A DNA stretch of 64,000 nucleotides, taken from positions 682,001 through 746,000 of the forward strand of contig NZ_JALMDK010000004.1 of NCBI RefSeq assembly GCF_023094165.1, in the 5' to 3' direction. Source of the stretch: Crossiella sp. S99.2. GTDB taxonomy: Bacteria > Actinomycetota > Actinomycetes > Mycobacteriales > Pseudonocardiaceae. Below the pieces are notes generated by a model. It did no database searches, had not been told where the DNA came from, and saw only the letters and a list, made by a program, of their open reading frames with translations. The translations under genes and the position numbers were made by a program. This document shows positions 17,554 through 27,500 of the stretch, one piece after another. The stretch's first letter is position 1; every line of letters starts with the position of its first letter.

Positions 17554-18684
17554 TCAGTCGAGGACGACGGGACGCCCGGAGAACCACCCGAGCAGGGCGT
17601 CGGCCGAGCTGTGCCGGGACGGTGGGTGGAAGCCGATCGCGTGCGCGGCGGCGGAGAGGTAGGCGACCTCGGAGGACCGGATGAAAGCCATGCCGCCCAA
17701 CAGCTCCACCGCCGTGGCCACGGTGGAACGGATGGTGTCGGCGATGGTGAACCGGGTGATCAGCGCGCGGGCCAGGCCGTCGTTGCCGCCGTCGCCCTCA
17801 TCCAGGTTGCGGGCCGCGCCGTCGAGGGTGAGCGCGGCGCCCTCCACCGCCATGGCCAGGCCGAGCCGTTCGCTCGGCGTGCCCTTCTCGGCGTCGAGCA
17901 CCCGTTCGACCAGTGCCATGGCCACGCCCAGGTAGCAGGCGGTGACCAGCAGCTCGAACCAGACGAAACCGAGCGTCTGCAGGTCGTCGAGTTCGCCGTT
18001 GAGGCCGATGGTCAGTTCGACGATCAGGTCCGGGTGCACCTCGACGTTGTCCAGGATCAGCGTGTCCGACTCCGCGCCTGCCAGTGCCCAGGAGCCCCAG
18101 AACGGGGTGACCGAGATGCCGGGTGAGGCGGCCGGGATCATCGCGATCGCGGTGCGGGTAGTGCCGTCGGGCTGTTCCAGGGCCACGCTCGCGGTGAGCA
18201 GGTCCATCGACCGGGACAGGCTGCACGGCTGCTTGCGACCGCTGATCCGCCAGTTGGCGCCGTCCCAGACGCCCTTCATGGTCGGGGCCAGGATGCCTTG
18301 GGAGGTACGGCCTTCGGCGAATCCGGAGGCCATCAGCCGCTGGTCGGTGGCCACCCCGTCGAGCAGCATCCACTCGAATCCGGTGCTGGACTCGGCCAGC
18401 GCGACCAGGCTGGCCAGCGAGAACTGGTGCATGGTGGTGGCCACGGCCAGCGAGGGCGAGCGCGCGGCCAGTGCCCTGGTGACCCGGACCGCGTCCACCG
18501 CGGTGGCCCCGCCGCCGTTGTGCTTGGCCGGGATGAGCAGTCCGGGGCCACCGGCGGCGCGGAACAGTTCGATGCCGGGTCCGCCGGGGGATTCCAGGTC
18601 CAGCAACGGGATCGCGGCGAGTTTGCCATCCAGGCCGGGCAGGAAGCGTTCGCAGGTCTGGCGTTCCTGGCTGAGCAGTCTCAT
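17554..18684 (-). CDS. Acyl-CoA dehydrogenase-like flavoprotein
   Basis: 376 residues from the ATG at 18684, with GGAGG upstream. Homologous over the full length to acyl-CoA dehydrogenases: N-terminal helical domain, middle beta domain with GVWDGANWRISGRKQ and a DTLILDNVEV turn, and a C-terminal helical bundle with ELLGGMAFIRSSEVAYLSAA. The start overlaps the aldehyde dehydrogenase stop by 4 bp (ATGA). Such proteins introduce double bonds or oxidise acyl or amine substrates with FAD; the exact reaction is open. I cannot place the catalytic Glu. Confidence 0.87.
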   Translation of the reverse strand: MRLLSQERQTCERFLPGLDGKLAAIPLLDLESPGGPGIELFRAAGGPGLLIPAKHNGGGATAVDAVRVTRALAARSPSLAVATTMHQFSLASLVALAESSTGFEWMLLDGVATDQRLMASGFAEGRTSQGILAPTMKGVWDGANWRISGRKQPCSLSRSMDLLTASVALEQPDGTTRTAIAMIPAASPGISVTPFWGSWALAGAESDTLILDNVEVHPDLIVELTIGLNGELDDLQTLGFVWFELLVTACYLGVAMALVERVLDAEKGTPSERLGLAMAVEGAALTLDGAARNLDEGDGGNDGLARALITRFTIADTIRSTVATAVELLGGMAFIRSSEVAYLSAAAHAIGFHPPSRHSSADALLGWFSGRPVVLD

Positions 18685-20285
18685 CGAGTCGCCTCCGGTG
18701 CGGCTCCGGTCTCGAACACCGCGGTGCGCGGCTGCACGCCCTCGGCGATGCTGATGCCCTGCAGGTGCGAGGTGCGCAGCAGCGGGTAGTTCAGTTCGCC
18801 GAAGGGGCCGCCGGTCAGCCCGGTGCCACCGTGGCTGGCCAGGTAGGGCACGAACCCGATGTGCGAGTCGTTGACCTTGAGCAGGCCGCCGGTGACCACC
18901 CGGTTGGCCACCTCCTCGATCACCGAGGGGTCCTTGGCCCACAGGGAGTTGCGCAGGCCGTACTGGTTGGCGTTGAGGAAGGCGATGGCCTGATCCAGCA
19001 ACGTGCCGTCGTCGGTCTCGGGCACCACGATCGGCAGCAGCGGGAAGAAGGTCTCCTCGCGCACCGCGGTCAGCTCGCGGGCGCCGTCGAGGCCGTCCAC
19101 CCGCAGCACGGTCGGGGCGATGAACGGGCCGGTGTCCGAGGCGGTGCCGTCGAGTTCCAGCCGGTGCCCGCCGGTGATCACCTCGGCGCCGGCGGCCACG
19201 GCTTCCTTGAGGCAGGCGAAGTACTCATCCGGCCGCATCACCGGGGAGAGCAGCACCTCGGGGTCGTCCGGGTAGCCGGGGCGGATCTTGGCGACCAGTG
19301 CGGCCAGCTTGGTCAGCAGGGTGTCGGCGATGTCGGGGTGTGCGATGGCGTACTTGGGCACCATGCAGATCTGGCCGGAGCCGAAGAAGCATTCGGTGAG
19401 CGCCTCGGCGGCCAGGTCGAGGTCGGCGTCCTTCCACACCAGCACGCCGTCGTTGCCTGCCAGCTCCAGGATCGGCTTCTTGCCGCGGGCGACGGCTTCC
19501 TGGCCGAGCTGGATGCCGCGTTCGCTGCCGCCGAAGAAGAAGATGTCGTCTACCAGGGGGCTGTCCAGCCACTGGTTCATGATCTTCTTGGGCTGGCCGC
19601 AGACCAGGCTGAGTGTGCCGGGCGGGGCGCCGAGTTCTTCCAGGATGGGCGCGACGATCTCCCGCCAGCCGAACATCACGCCATAGGGCGAGCTGCGCGG
19701 GGCCTTGACCACCAGCGTGTTGCCCGCGACCAGCGCGGGCACGCCGAGGAAGGAGTTGGACGCGGCCGCGTTCTGCGGCGGGCTGAGCACCACGACGCCG
19801 TCGGGCTTGCGCACCAGCCGCAGCGTGCGCGGACCGACCTGGTGTTCCTCGTGGAGCTGCCTGCGCCACAGGTCCAGGTTTTCCTTGCTGGCGGCCTGCT
19901 GGATGCCGGCGATCTCCCATTCGGCGAGCTTGCGCGGGTGGCCTTCGGCGACCAGGACGTCGATGAACTCCTCGCGCCTGCGGGTCACCTCTTCCCGCAC
20001 CCGCTGGCCCAGCAGCAGCCGGGTTTCGAGGGGGAAGGCGCCCCAGACCGGGGCGGCCGCCTTGGCCTTGACCAGGGCTTCCTGCAGGTGCTCGTCGCTG
20101 GTCACGGCGCACCGGGCGGCGACGTTGGGCAGGTCGGCCCCGTCGTCGCGGCTGCCACGTTCCAGCTCGCGCTTGACCTTCAGGTTGGACATGAAGTCAT
20201 TGAGGAATGCGTTGGCGTTGACCGTGTAGACCCAGTTTTCTCCTGGGCAATCCGAACCGGCAATATAGGAACTGTACGAACGCAT
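18681..20285 (-). CDS. Aldehyde dehydrogenase / acyl-CoA reductase-like protein
   Basis: 534 residues from the ATG at 20285; an in-frame start at 20378 is possible. ALDH superfamily: nucleotide-binding FFGGSERG, general-base Glu in ILELAGND, nucleophilic Cys in GSGQICMVPKY, and a C-terminal EETFFPLLPIVV block. The long divergent N-terminal third resembles the acyl-CoA/acyl-protein reductase branch rather than simple aldehyde oxidisers. It heads the enzyme part of the operon, 89 bp after a LuxR-type regulator. Direction of the reaction in vivo unknown. Confidence 0.87.
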   Translation of the reverse strand: MRSYSSYIAGSDCPGENWVYTVNANAFLNDFMSNLKVKRELERGSRDDGADLPNVAARCAVTSDEHLQEALVKAKAAAPVWGAFPLETRLLLGQRVREEVTRRREEFIDVLVAEGHPRKLAEWEIAGIQQAASKENLDLWRRQLHEEHQVGPRTLRLVRKPDGVVVLSPPQNAAASNSFLGVPALVAGNTLVVKAPRSSPYGVMFGWREIVAPILEELGAPPGTLSLVCGQPKKIMNQWLDSPLVDDIFFFGGSERGIQLGQEAVARGKKPILELAGNDGVLVWKDADLDLAAEALTECFFGSGQICMVPKYAIAHPDIADTLLTKLAALVAKIRPGYPDDPEVLLSPVMRPDEYFACLKEAVAAGAEVITGGHRLELDGTASDTGPFIAPTVLRVDGLDGARELTAVREETFFPLLPIVVPETDDGTLLDQAIAFLNANQYGLRNSLWAKDPSVIEEVANRVVTGGLLKVNDSHIGFVPYLASHGGTGLTGGPFGELNYPLLRTSHLQGISIAEGVQPRTAVFETGAAPEATR

Positions 20286-20374
20286 CCCAAGAGACCCCCG
20301 TCCACTCGCGTGACTCCACAAATATCTGACCAAGCCTGACCGGCGACCGGACCCCGGCTCAATAGAACTTTGGT

Positions 20375-20743
20375 TCAATAGCGGTTCCGGCAGCCTTCAG
20401 CCAGGTGGCCGCAATTTGTGGACACCCCCGGAAGGGCGTCGTCGAAGGTCAGCTGGAACATCAGCGAGACCAGCCCGGCCTGCAACCGCGACTCGACCAG
20501 CAGTTTGGCCATCACCTGGGCGACGTGCGCCTTGACCGTCCGCTCGGTCACGCTGAGCCTGCCCGCGATCGCCCGGTTGGACGCGCCGCTGCCGAGGCGC
20601 AGGAAGACTTCCAGCTCACGGGCGGAGAGCAGGTCGACCCGGTCCAGCAGGACCGGCCAGGAGGTGGAGCCTGCGGGCAGTTCCAGGCCGAAGCCCGCGC
20701 TGGTGGGACGGACGGCGGTGCGGTCGGAGACGTCAACGGTCAC
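20375..20743 (-). CDS. Short LuxR-type DNA-binding regulator
   Basis: 122 residues from the GTG at 20743, which has a GAAGGG site upstream. An ATG at 20830 would add 29 residues from an A+T-rich, unconvincing stretch. A short N-terminal segment is followed by a LuxR helix-turn-helix (LLSARELEVFLRLGSGASNR, then LSVTERTVKAHVAQVMAKL) and a Cys-containing tail. No receiver or sensor domain is present. Located immediately upstream of, and on the same strand as, the biosynthetic operon, so it is the likely pathway regulator. Confidence 0.8.
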   Translation of the reverse strand: MTVDVSDRTAVRPTSAGFGLELPAGSTSWPVLLDRVDLLSARELEVFLRLGSGASNRAIAGRLSVTERTVKAHVAQVMAKLLVESRLQAGLVSLMFQLTFDDALPGVSTNCGHLAEGCRNRY

Positions 20744-20975
20744 GATGGGCCCTTCGCTTCGGCAACACACGTCGATGGTCTGAAACAAACAGACTTCAGG
20801 CGGCCCGAAACGAAACTTTGGCGTACTCATTCGGGCGCCGGGCGGAGATCCACAACATTATCGCCATCACCGACAGCCCGTGGGCACTTTGGCCGAGTTG
20901 ACCCTCAGGACAGGAGAACACGGCCATCCGGCCGCCCGTTGGGGCAGCCGAAATAATAACGTGAATATTTGTGAA

Positions 20976-21014
20976 ACCAGGGTAACGCCGCAATGACGGG
21001 AAAACTACCCTGGT
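20976..21014 (-). terminator. Terminator-like hairpin closing the T7SS/toxin operon
   Basis: A perfect 9-bp inverted repeat, ACCAGGGTA (20976-20984) and TACCCTGGT (21006-21014), has a 21-nt loop. Read on the minus strand it begins at the stop codon of the 132-residue gene and is followed by TTTCACAAATATT, a T/A-rich tail. It sits exactly where a 28-kb minus-strand operon ends and before the LuxR gene. Confidence 0.5.
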
Positions 21015-21412
21015 CAGTTCGCCCGCGGTGTGAGTACAAACCCGGCGGCGCGGCGCACGGTCTCGGCCGGCACCGGGGCGGCGGCCGGGCCCTGGGATCG
21101 GAGGTGCGCGAGCAGCTCCGGTTCCGGGGCCAGCCCGTGCCGCTGAAGGTAGTAGGTGACGGTATCCGTCCACACCCACCGTCCGTCTGTCAAGAAGTTG
21201 ACAGGCACCACCGCGGTGCGGGCCGGGTCGAGCACGTCGTCCAGCAGCGTCGGGCTGAGCAGCACCGGGGTGCCGCTGTCCAGGTAGTCGGCGATGGCCT
21301 GGCGCTCAGCCGGATCGGCCACCCGGGGGTGGTCGGCGGCAAAGCCGGGACCGGTCTCCGGGTGAACGTGGTCAAACACCCTGGCCAGAACAAATTCCGC
21401 AGCTGTGGTCAC
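21014..21412 (-). CDS. Small cytoplasmic protein, candidate immunity partner of the giant toxin
   Basis: 132 residues from the GTG at 21412; an upstream in-frame extension to 21511 is Gly/Trp-rich and unlikely. Family not identified. The middle carries VVPVNFLTDGRWVWTDTVTY followed by YLQRHGLAPEPELLAHL, which reads like a conserved globular module. No signal peptide, no membrane segment, acidic overall. It follows the toxin stop by 151 bp on the same strand and is the last gene before the terminator-like hairpin, the usual place for an immunity gene in polymorphic toxin loci. Function is inferred from position only. Confidence 0.65.
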   Translation of the reverse strand: MTTAAEFVLARVFDHVHPETGPGFAADHPRVADPAERQAIADYLDSGTPVLLSPTLLDDVLDPARTAVVPVNFLTDGRWVWTDTVTYYLQRHGLAPEPELLAHLRSQGPAAAPVPAETVRRAAGFVLTPRAN

Positions 21413-21502
21413 CCCACCAGCACACCCCACCCGCCCCGCGGAGACCACGCAGGACCCCTGGCAGAACCCGTCTGCAGGTCCACCCCACCCCCACCCGCCC
21501 AC

Positions 21503-21568
21503 TTTGCCCAAGTCGTACGCGTAGTTGGCCCAACTGGTCGTCCCACTTTGGCCAACTGGGCGGTTAGC
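21503..21568. repeat. 22-bp-phased repeat array C (3 units)
   Basis: Units start at 21503, 21525 and 21547, exactly 22 bp apart. They are diverged: unit 1 CTTTGCCCAAGTCGTACG, unit 2 GTTGGCCCAACTGG, unit 3 CTTTGGCCAACTGG. The last unit overlaps the stop codon of the giant toxin gene at 21564-21566. The remaining spacer to the 132-residue gene is C-rich with no other signal. Confidence 0.75.
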
Positions 21569-24500
21569 GCGGGAAGAGGTGGGGCCAGGAGGTTCGGAGG
21601 TCGGCGAGGGTTACCGCCGTGCCGGGTCGTTTGAGCCGTTGGACGACCTCGATCAGGCGGTTCAGGTCCGCGGTGGGCACCGGGGTGTCGGCGGCGCGCT
21701 GGTCGAGGTCGCGGAGGAGGTTGGCCAGGTGGTCGTGGCTGATGCCGCCGGCCAGGTCGGTGGTGCGGCGGAGGGCGGTGAGCCGGTCGACGGTGAGGGG
21801 TCCGGTGAGTTCGTCGGCGAGCAGGGCAATCCGCCAGGCGGCCAGGCCGTCCTGCCGCCGGGATTGGTTGAGCCACACCGCGTCCTGGGCGCGGTCCAGG
21901 GCCGGGCGGCGGTGGCCGACGCCGAGCTGCCCGGCGAGTCCGGCCAGGTCGGCACGGTGGACGGGAGCCGAGCCGGTGAGCGCGGACAGGGCGGTGCGGA
22001 CCCGGTCGGCCCGCTGCCGGGCGGTGCGGTGGTCCGGGCCGGCGGGCGGCGGGAATTCCGGTTCGGGTTCGGCGGCCTCGACCAGCAGGTGCTCGGGCAG
22101 CTGCTCGCGATGGGTGACGTGCAGCCGGGCGCCGGGCGGCAGCAGCACCTCGTCCGGGTCACCGGCGAAGATCGAGATGTCCTTGGCGGCCCGGCCGGTC
22201 AGCTCGGCCCGGACCAGCATTCCGTTGTGGGGCACAGATTCCTCGGCCTGTTCCCGGGACCGGGTGACGCCGTGGCTGGGCACCAGCGGGCCGGTGCGCG
22301 GGCCGCCGTGCCAGACCGTGCCGCGTACCGGGGGCAGCAGGGCGAGGGCCTCGCGGACCAGTTCGGCGTGCCGGGCCGGGGCGCCGGTCGCGGCCGGATC
22401 ATGGTGCCGCAGCAGGGAGTTGACGGCCTGCTGCGCCGGGCCGCGGTAGGCGCGCAGCGCGGCCACGTGCGCGGGTGAGAGCAGGCCGAGCACGTCCTCG
22501 GCGGTGAGATCGTTGCGCGCCAGCCAGGTGCGCACCGCGGGCTCCCCCGCCACGGCCTGGAAGCGGGCCAGGCTGTGCCGGGCGACAGTCGCCTCGGCCG
22601 GGTCGGCGTGCTCCAGGTACACCGCCTCGTGCGGCAGCAGGCCGTCGGTGCCGGGCAGCGCGCGCAGTTCGGCCAGACTGAGGCCCGGCAGGCTGCGGTA
22701 CAGGGAGGCGGCGTTGGTGCGGTCCACTCCGGGCAGCGGGAACACCAGTCCGGACCCGGCCAGGATCTCGTAGGCGGAGTGGTCCCGGCCGGTGAGCATC
22801 CAGCCGAGCAGCGCCTGGGTGAACGCGGCCGGGTCCTGAATTCCCAGCAGCAGCGCGGCATTGGCCATCTTGGCCGCGGTGCCGGAGACCCCGGCGATGA
22901 GCCGGAAACCCTGCGCGGTGCGGTCCCGGTGCCAGGCCGAGCCGGTGTCCAGGTCCAGGGCCTGCTGACCGGAGACCCAGCTCAGCGGCAGTTCGGGGCC
23001 GGCGTGGCCGGGCGGTGGGTCGCCGAGCGGGGAGACCAGGCCGAGCAGCGGCACGACACCCGGATTGCGCACCAGGTAGTCGAGTTCGCGCTGGCTCAGT
23101 TCGATGCCCAGCTCGCGCAATCCGCGCTGGGTGCGGGTGAACCGGGCGTCCAGGCGGCGCTCCGGGCCGCCGTCGCGGCGGGCCCGCAGGCTGGTCAGGT
23201 ACTCGCTGCCCGCGCTGAGCCAGTCGGGGCTGGCCGCGAGCACGTTGCCGCCGGCGAAGACGTCCAGGTCGAAGGTGCGGCCGAGGGTGCCCGAGATCGT
23301 GCGGGCGAGCCGGTGCAGCACCGGGCGCAGCGGGCCGTTGAGGTAGCCGGCCTGGGCGCGCAGCGCGGGCAGGTTGAGGCCGAGTTCCCTTGCCTGGTCC
23401 CAGTTCTCGGTGCGCACGATGCTGTTGAGCAGTGGTTGCAGGCCGAGTGGGGACCCGGCGAAGTAGGCGCCGTTGTAGAAGGCGGTCATCAGCTCGCGCA
23501 GGTTGCCGGCGCCGATCAGCTCGGTGAAGCCCTCGGCGGTGAGGTGGCCGAGCTGCCCGGCGGATCCGGGATCGCCCTTGAGGAAGGCCCGGTGCACGTC
23601 GGCGCGATCGGGGTGGGCCTGGCTGAGCACCTGGTGCAGCCGGTGCAGTCCGGCCCGCGCCGCGGCTATCGCCTGCGCCGAATGGTAGGCGTGTTGCCCG
23701 ATGGCGTCCTCGAAGCGCTCCGCCCGGTCCGGGTAGCCGGGGTCGCGGTACAGCTCGCCAAAGGCCACAGCGCCCGGAATATCGGTGAGCACAGCGGAAT
23801 CGGCGACCTGGTGCAGTCCGGACGGCAGTTCGCCGGGCGGCTGGTGGTGTTCGGCCAGGTACGCGCCGATCCTGGTGTGCACGATGTCGCCGTTGGGGGT
23901 GGGCCGGAACCGCACCCAGTTGCCGCCCTGCACGTAGGCCGGTCCGCTCGGGTCCGCGCCGACGGCCGGGCTCGCGATCAGCTCGCCGGTGCTGCCCGCG
24001 GGCAGGAACCAGACCGGCCCGGTGGGCGCGTAGACCTCGGCCAGCAGCGAGTCACCGGTGCTGATGTTGTGCCTATGCAGGCGTTCGGCCAGCGCGGCCG
24101 CGACCGAGTTGGCGGTGCCCAGCCCGGCGGCGCAGGAGACCAGCCGGATCGGCCGCTGCCCGTCCCAGACACCGTTGTCCCGCAACGTGATCATCAGGCG
24201 GCCGAGCCTGGACCCGGTCACCGGCATACCGTTCCAGCCGAGGTTGAGCCCGCCCTGCCCGGTGTTGTGCACGAGCAGGGTGAAGTAGGTCTGGCTGGGC
24301 GGGATGGCCAGCACGGCCGTGGTGAAGGCGTTGCTCTGCTCCGGGGTGAGGCTCGGGTCGTCCAACAGCACCCGCTGGTCGCCAAAATCGGTGGCGTGCT
24401 GGAAGATCAGGTCGTCCATGGCGTCCGGCGGGGATGCCGGGGCGAGCTGGGGCTGCTGGCCGGGATCAGGCTCGGGGTGCTGTTCCCGCCAGTGCCGGTC

Positions 24501-27500
24501 CAGGTCGGCGACGGTGACGTTCTCGTTGCGCGCCAACAGTTCGGCGGCGGTGTCGAGCAGGCGGCGCGGGCCGTTCACGCCTTCGTCGGTGAAGCGCAGC
24601 GCGTCCAGCGGCCACACCCGGCGGGCAAGTTCGTTGAGCCGTTTCAGGCCCTCGGCGGACTGTTCGGCGAGGACGAACCGCGGGGTGCCGAGGTCCACCA
24701 GCGCGCGCATCGCGGTCAGCCGGTCCAGACTCAGGTCCGCGGATGGGCCGTCGACCGCGGCCAGCAGGGTGGTCAGGCCCCAGAGGTGCCTGCCGTGGTC
24801 CGGGCCGGTGACGCCGAGGCGCGGGGCGAGCCCGGTCAGGTCGGTGGACTCACGCACCGGCACGCCGTGGTTGAGCCGGGTCAGCCCGTCCAGCGACCTG
24901 GCGCGGATCCGCCGCCGCCCGGATTCCGTTGTGCCGTCTGGGAAAGCCAGACTCGGTCCGTTTTCGATCGCGGTCGTCTCCAGCACCTCGCCCTTGGCGA
25001 ACGCGACCGGCTCCCGCGTGCTCACCGTGATCCTGGCACCGGGCGCGAGCAGCACCTCCTGTTCGTTCGGCACGGCGGAGAACGGCGCGATGTCATGTCC
25101 GTGCGCACCGGTGGTCTCGATCTTGAACAGCACCGGGTGGGCCAGCGGGCCTGGCGGTTTGGCGGTGGCGAAGTTGACCGCGGTGACCTTGGCCCGGCTG
25201 GTGCTGGTGAACTCGCTGAAGGTGATCTCGGTGCGGCCCAGGATCGGGGAGAGCCAGCGGCCGTACCAGGTTCCGGTGTCGCCGACGGAGAAGTCGCCGC
25301 GCCAGACCTGGCCGAGGGCGGGCGGCAGCTGCCGCAGCGCGTCCATCAGCAGGTGGCAGTGCAGGGACATCTCGTTGATCAGCGGGTCCAGGTGCGCGTT
25401 CACCCGGCCCAGCACGGGCTGGATGAACTGCTCCCACTCCGGGGTGCCCAGCGCCGGGACGGCCTGGTTGAGCAGCGGCGCCACCACCGGATCGTTCTGC
25501 AGGGCCGTCGGCCAGGCGTCCGACTGGCGGGTCCGCACCATGCTGGTCAGCTGCACGGCCAGCACCTGCCGCTGTCCGATCGAGGACCGCATCAGGGCGT
25601 TCATCAGTGGGAAGCCGTTGTCGGTGTAGAGGGAGAAGGCGAGGAAGTGCGCCAGGCCCAGGCGGTCGAGCAGTTCGTCGGCGGTGATGTCGTGCCGCAG
25701 CAACCAATGCCCGGCGACCGAGTGTGGGTCCGGCGTCGGGTGTTCCCTCCGCATCTTGTTCAGCCGCCACTTGGAGTCCACGACCAGCTGGGACCGCAGC
25801 TCGACGAGGCCGCCGTTGTCGGCCAGGTTCAGGTAGAGCTGCTCGTGCGGCGGCCTGCCGAGCAGGGTCCGGCCTGCCGGGGTCAGGCCGGGCAGTTCGC
25901 GGTAGAGGATGGCGGCGTCCTCGGTGAGGGTGCGCCGGAGTGTGGGGAAGCTGCCGCTGACGGCGGCCGCGGTCAGCACCTCGTGCAGGGAGTGCTCACC
26001 GGTGGGCAGCAGCCAGCCGAGCAGCCCGTGCAGGAAGTGCTCCGGATTGTCGGTGTCCCGACCGACCAGTCGGTAGGCGTACATCGCTTTGGCCACGCTC
26101 AGCGCCGCCCCGCCGGTCAGCCGGATCCCGCGCGCCTCGGCCTGGCGGTGCCGGTCGGTGTCCCGGTCCAGTTCAACCTTGGCGGTGCGCGGCACCCAGC
26201 GCAGGGTCCCGTCGTCCAGTGCTTTGCGTTCCCGCTGGCTTGGCACAACGCCGTGCCCGTCCAGGTCGGCGCTGGTCAGGCGGCCAGGGCGCCAGGCGGA
26301 TTCGGCCAGCACGGTGGTGCTCCACAGGTCCGTGGCGAAGGCCCGCACGTCCGGTTCCCAGCCCTCGGCGCGGGTGAGCAGCGGCCGGATGAGCTGGGCG
26401 ATCTCCAGCGCCCGATCCTCCCGGCCCGGCCAGAACGGATCGGGCTCGGACTCGGTCTGCTGCGGGTCGGCCTCCCGGACCACCGCGAGCACGTGCTCGT
26501 AGCCCCGCTCGCGGTGTTCGGCCTGTGCCTGGAGGCAGCCCACATCCAGCCCCAGCGTCGCCGCGAGCGCCCAGTCCTGGGCGTCGATGATCGGGTCGAC
26601 CACGGCGGCCAGGCTCAGCGGCCCGTCCTGGAAGGCCACGTTCAGCACGGCCGCGGCCAGCTCACGCTGGTTGCCCTCGCCGGCGATCCGGGCGAGTTGC
26701 GCCGTGCTGAGCCCGCGGTCGGGCTCGCCGAGCACGGTCGGATCCCCACCGGCGAACCGCGCGCACAGGTCCTTGGCGGAGGCCGCGGGCAGCAGGCTGA
26801 CCAAGCGCTCCAAGGTGTTCCGCAGTTCGGTGGTGGCCGCCAGATCGGCGAAGAAGTGCGCGCCCAGCGCGGATTCGTAGGTCGCGACCTGGGCGAGGTA
26901 GTCCGGATGCCGGTAGAGCGGGCCTTCTTCGGCGGTGATGCCCAGCCGCACGGCTCCTTCGAGGTCGCCGACCGGGAGTTCTTCTTGCTCCGAGTCCAGT
27001 TGTGCGCCAAGGGTTTCGACCTGGTCATCGGCCAGGTGGATCCAGCTGCCGCCCGGTTCGAGCGCGGGCCTGCCGGTGGCGTCGACGCCGACCCCGGTGG
27101 CCACGATGAGGTGACCGGGGCCGTCGGGGACGAAGTAGACCGGGCCGTTGGGGGCGACGGCCTCTGCGGTGATGCCGTGCGTGCGGAGTTCGGCGAGAAC
27201 CTTGGCGGCGAAGGAATCCTGGCCGCCCTGGCCGGCGCCGCAGGAGGCAAACAGGAGGGGTTTCGTGCCGTCCCAGTGGCCGTCCCGGTGGGCGCGGAGC
27301 AGGAGGTCGGCGACGGTGCGCGGGGTCAGGGGGGCGTTGTTGTGCAGAGGGTTGCCGGTGGTGTCGCCGTGGGCGAGGAAGGTGAAGTAGCGGTCGTGGG
27401 CGGGGAGGTCGGGGAGGGTGGGGTCGGTCAGGCGGATGCCGCGGTTGCCGTCGAGGAGGGCGGTGGGGATGGGGGCCGGGCGGGGGACGAGGGCGTCGAA

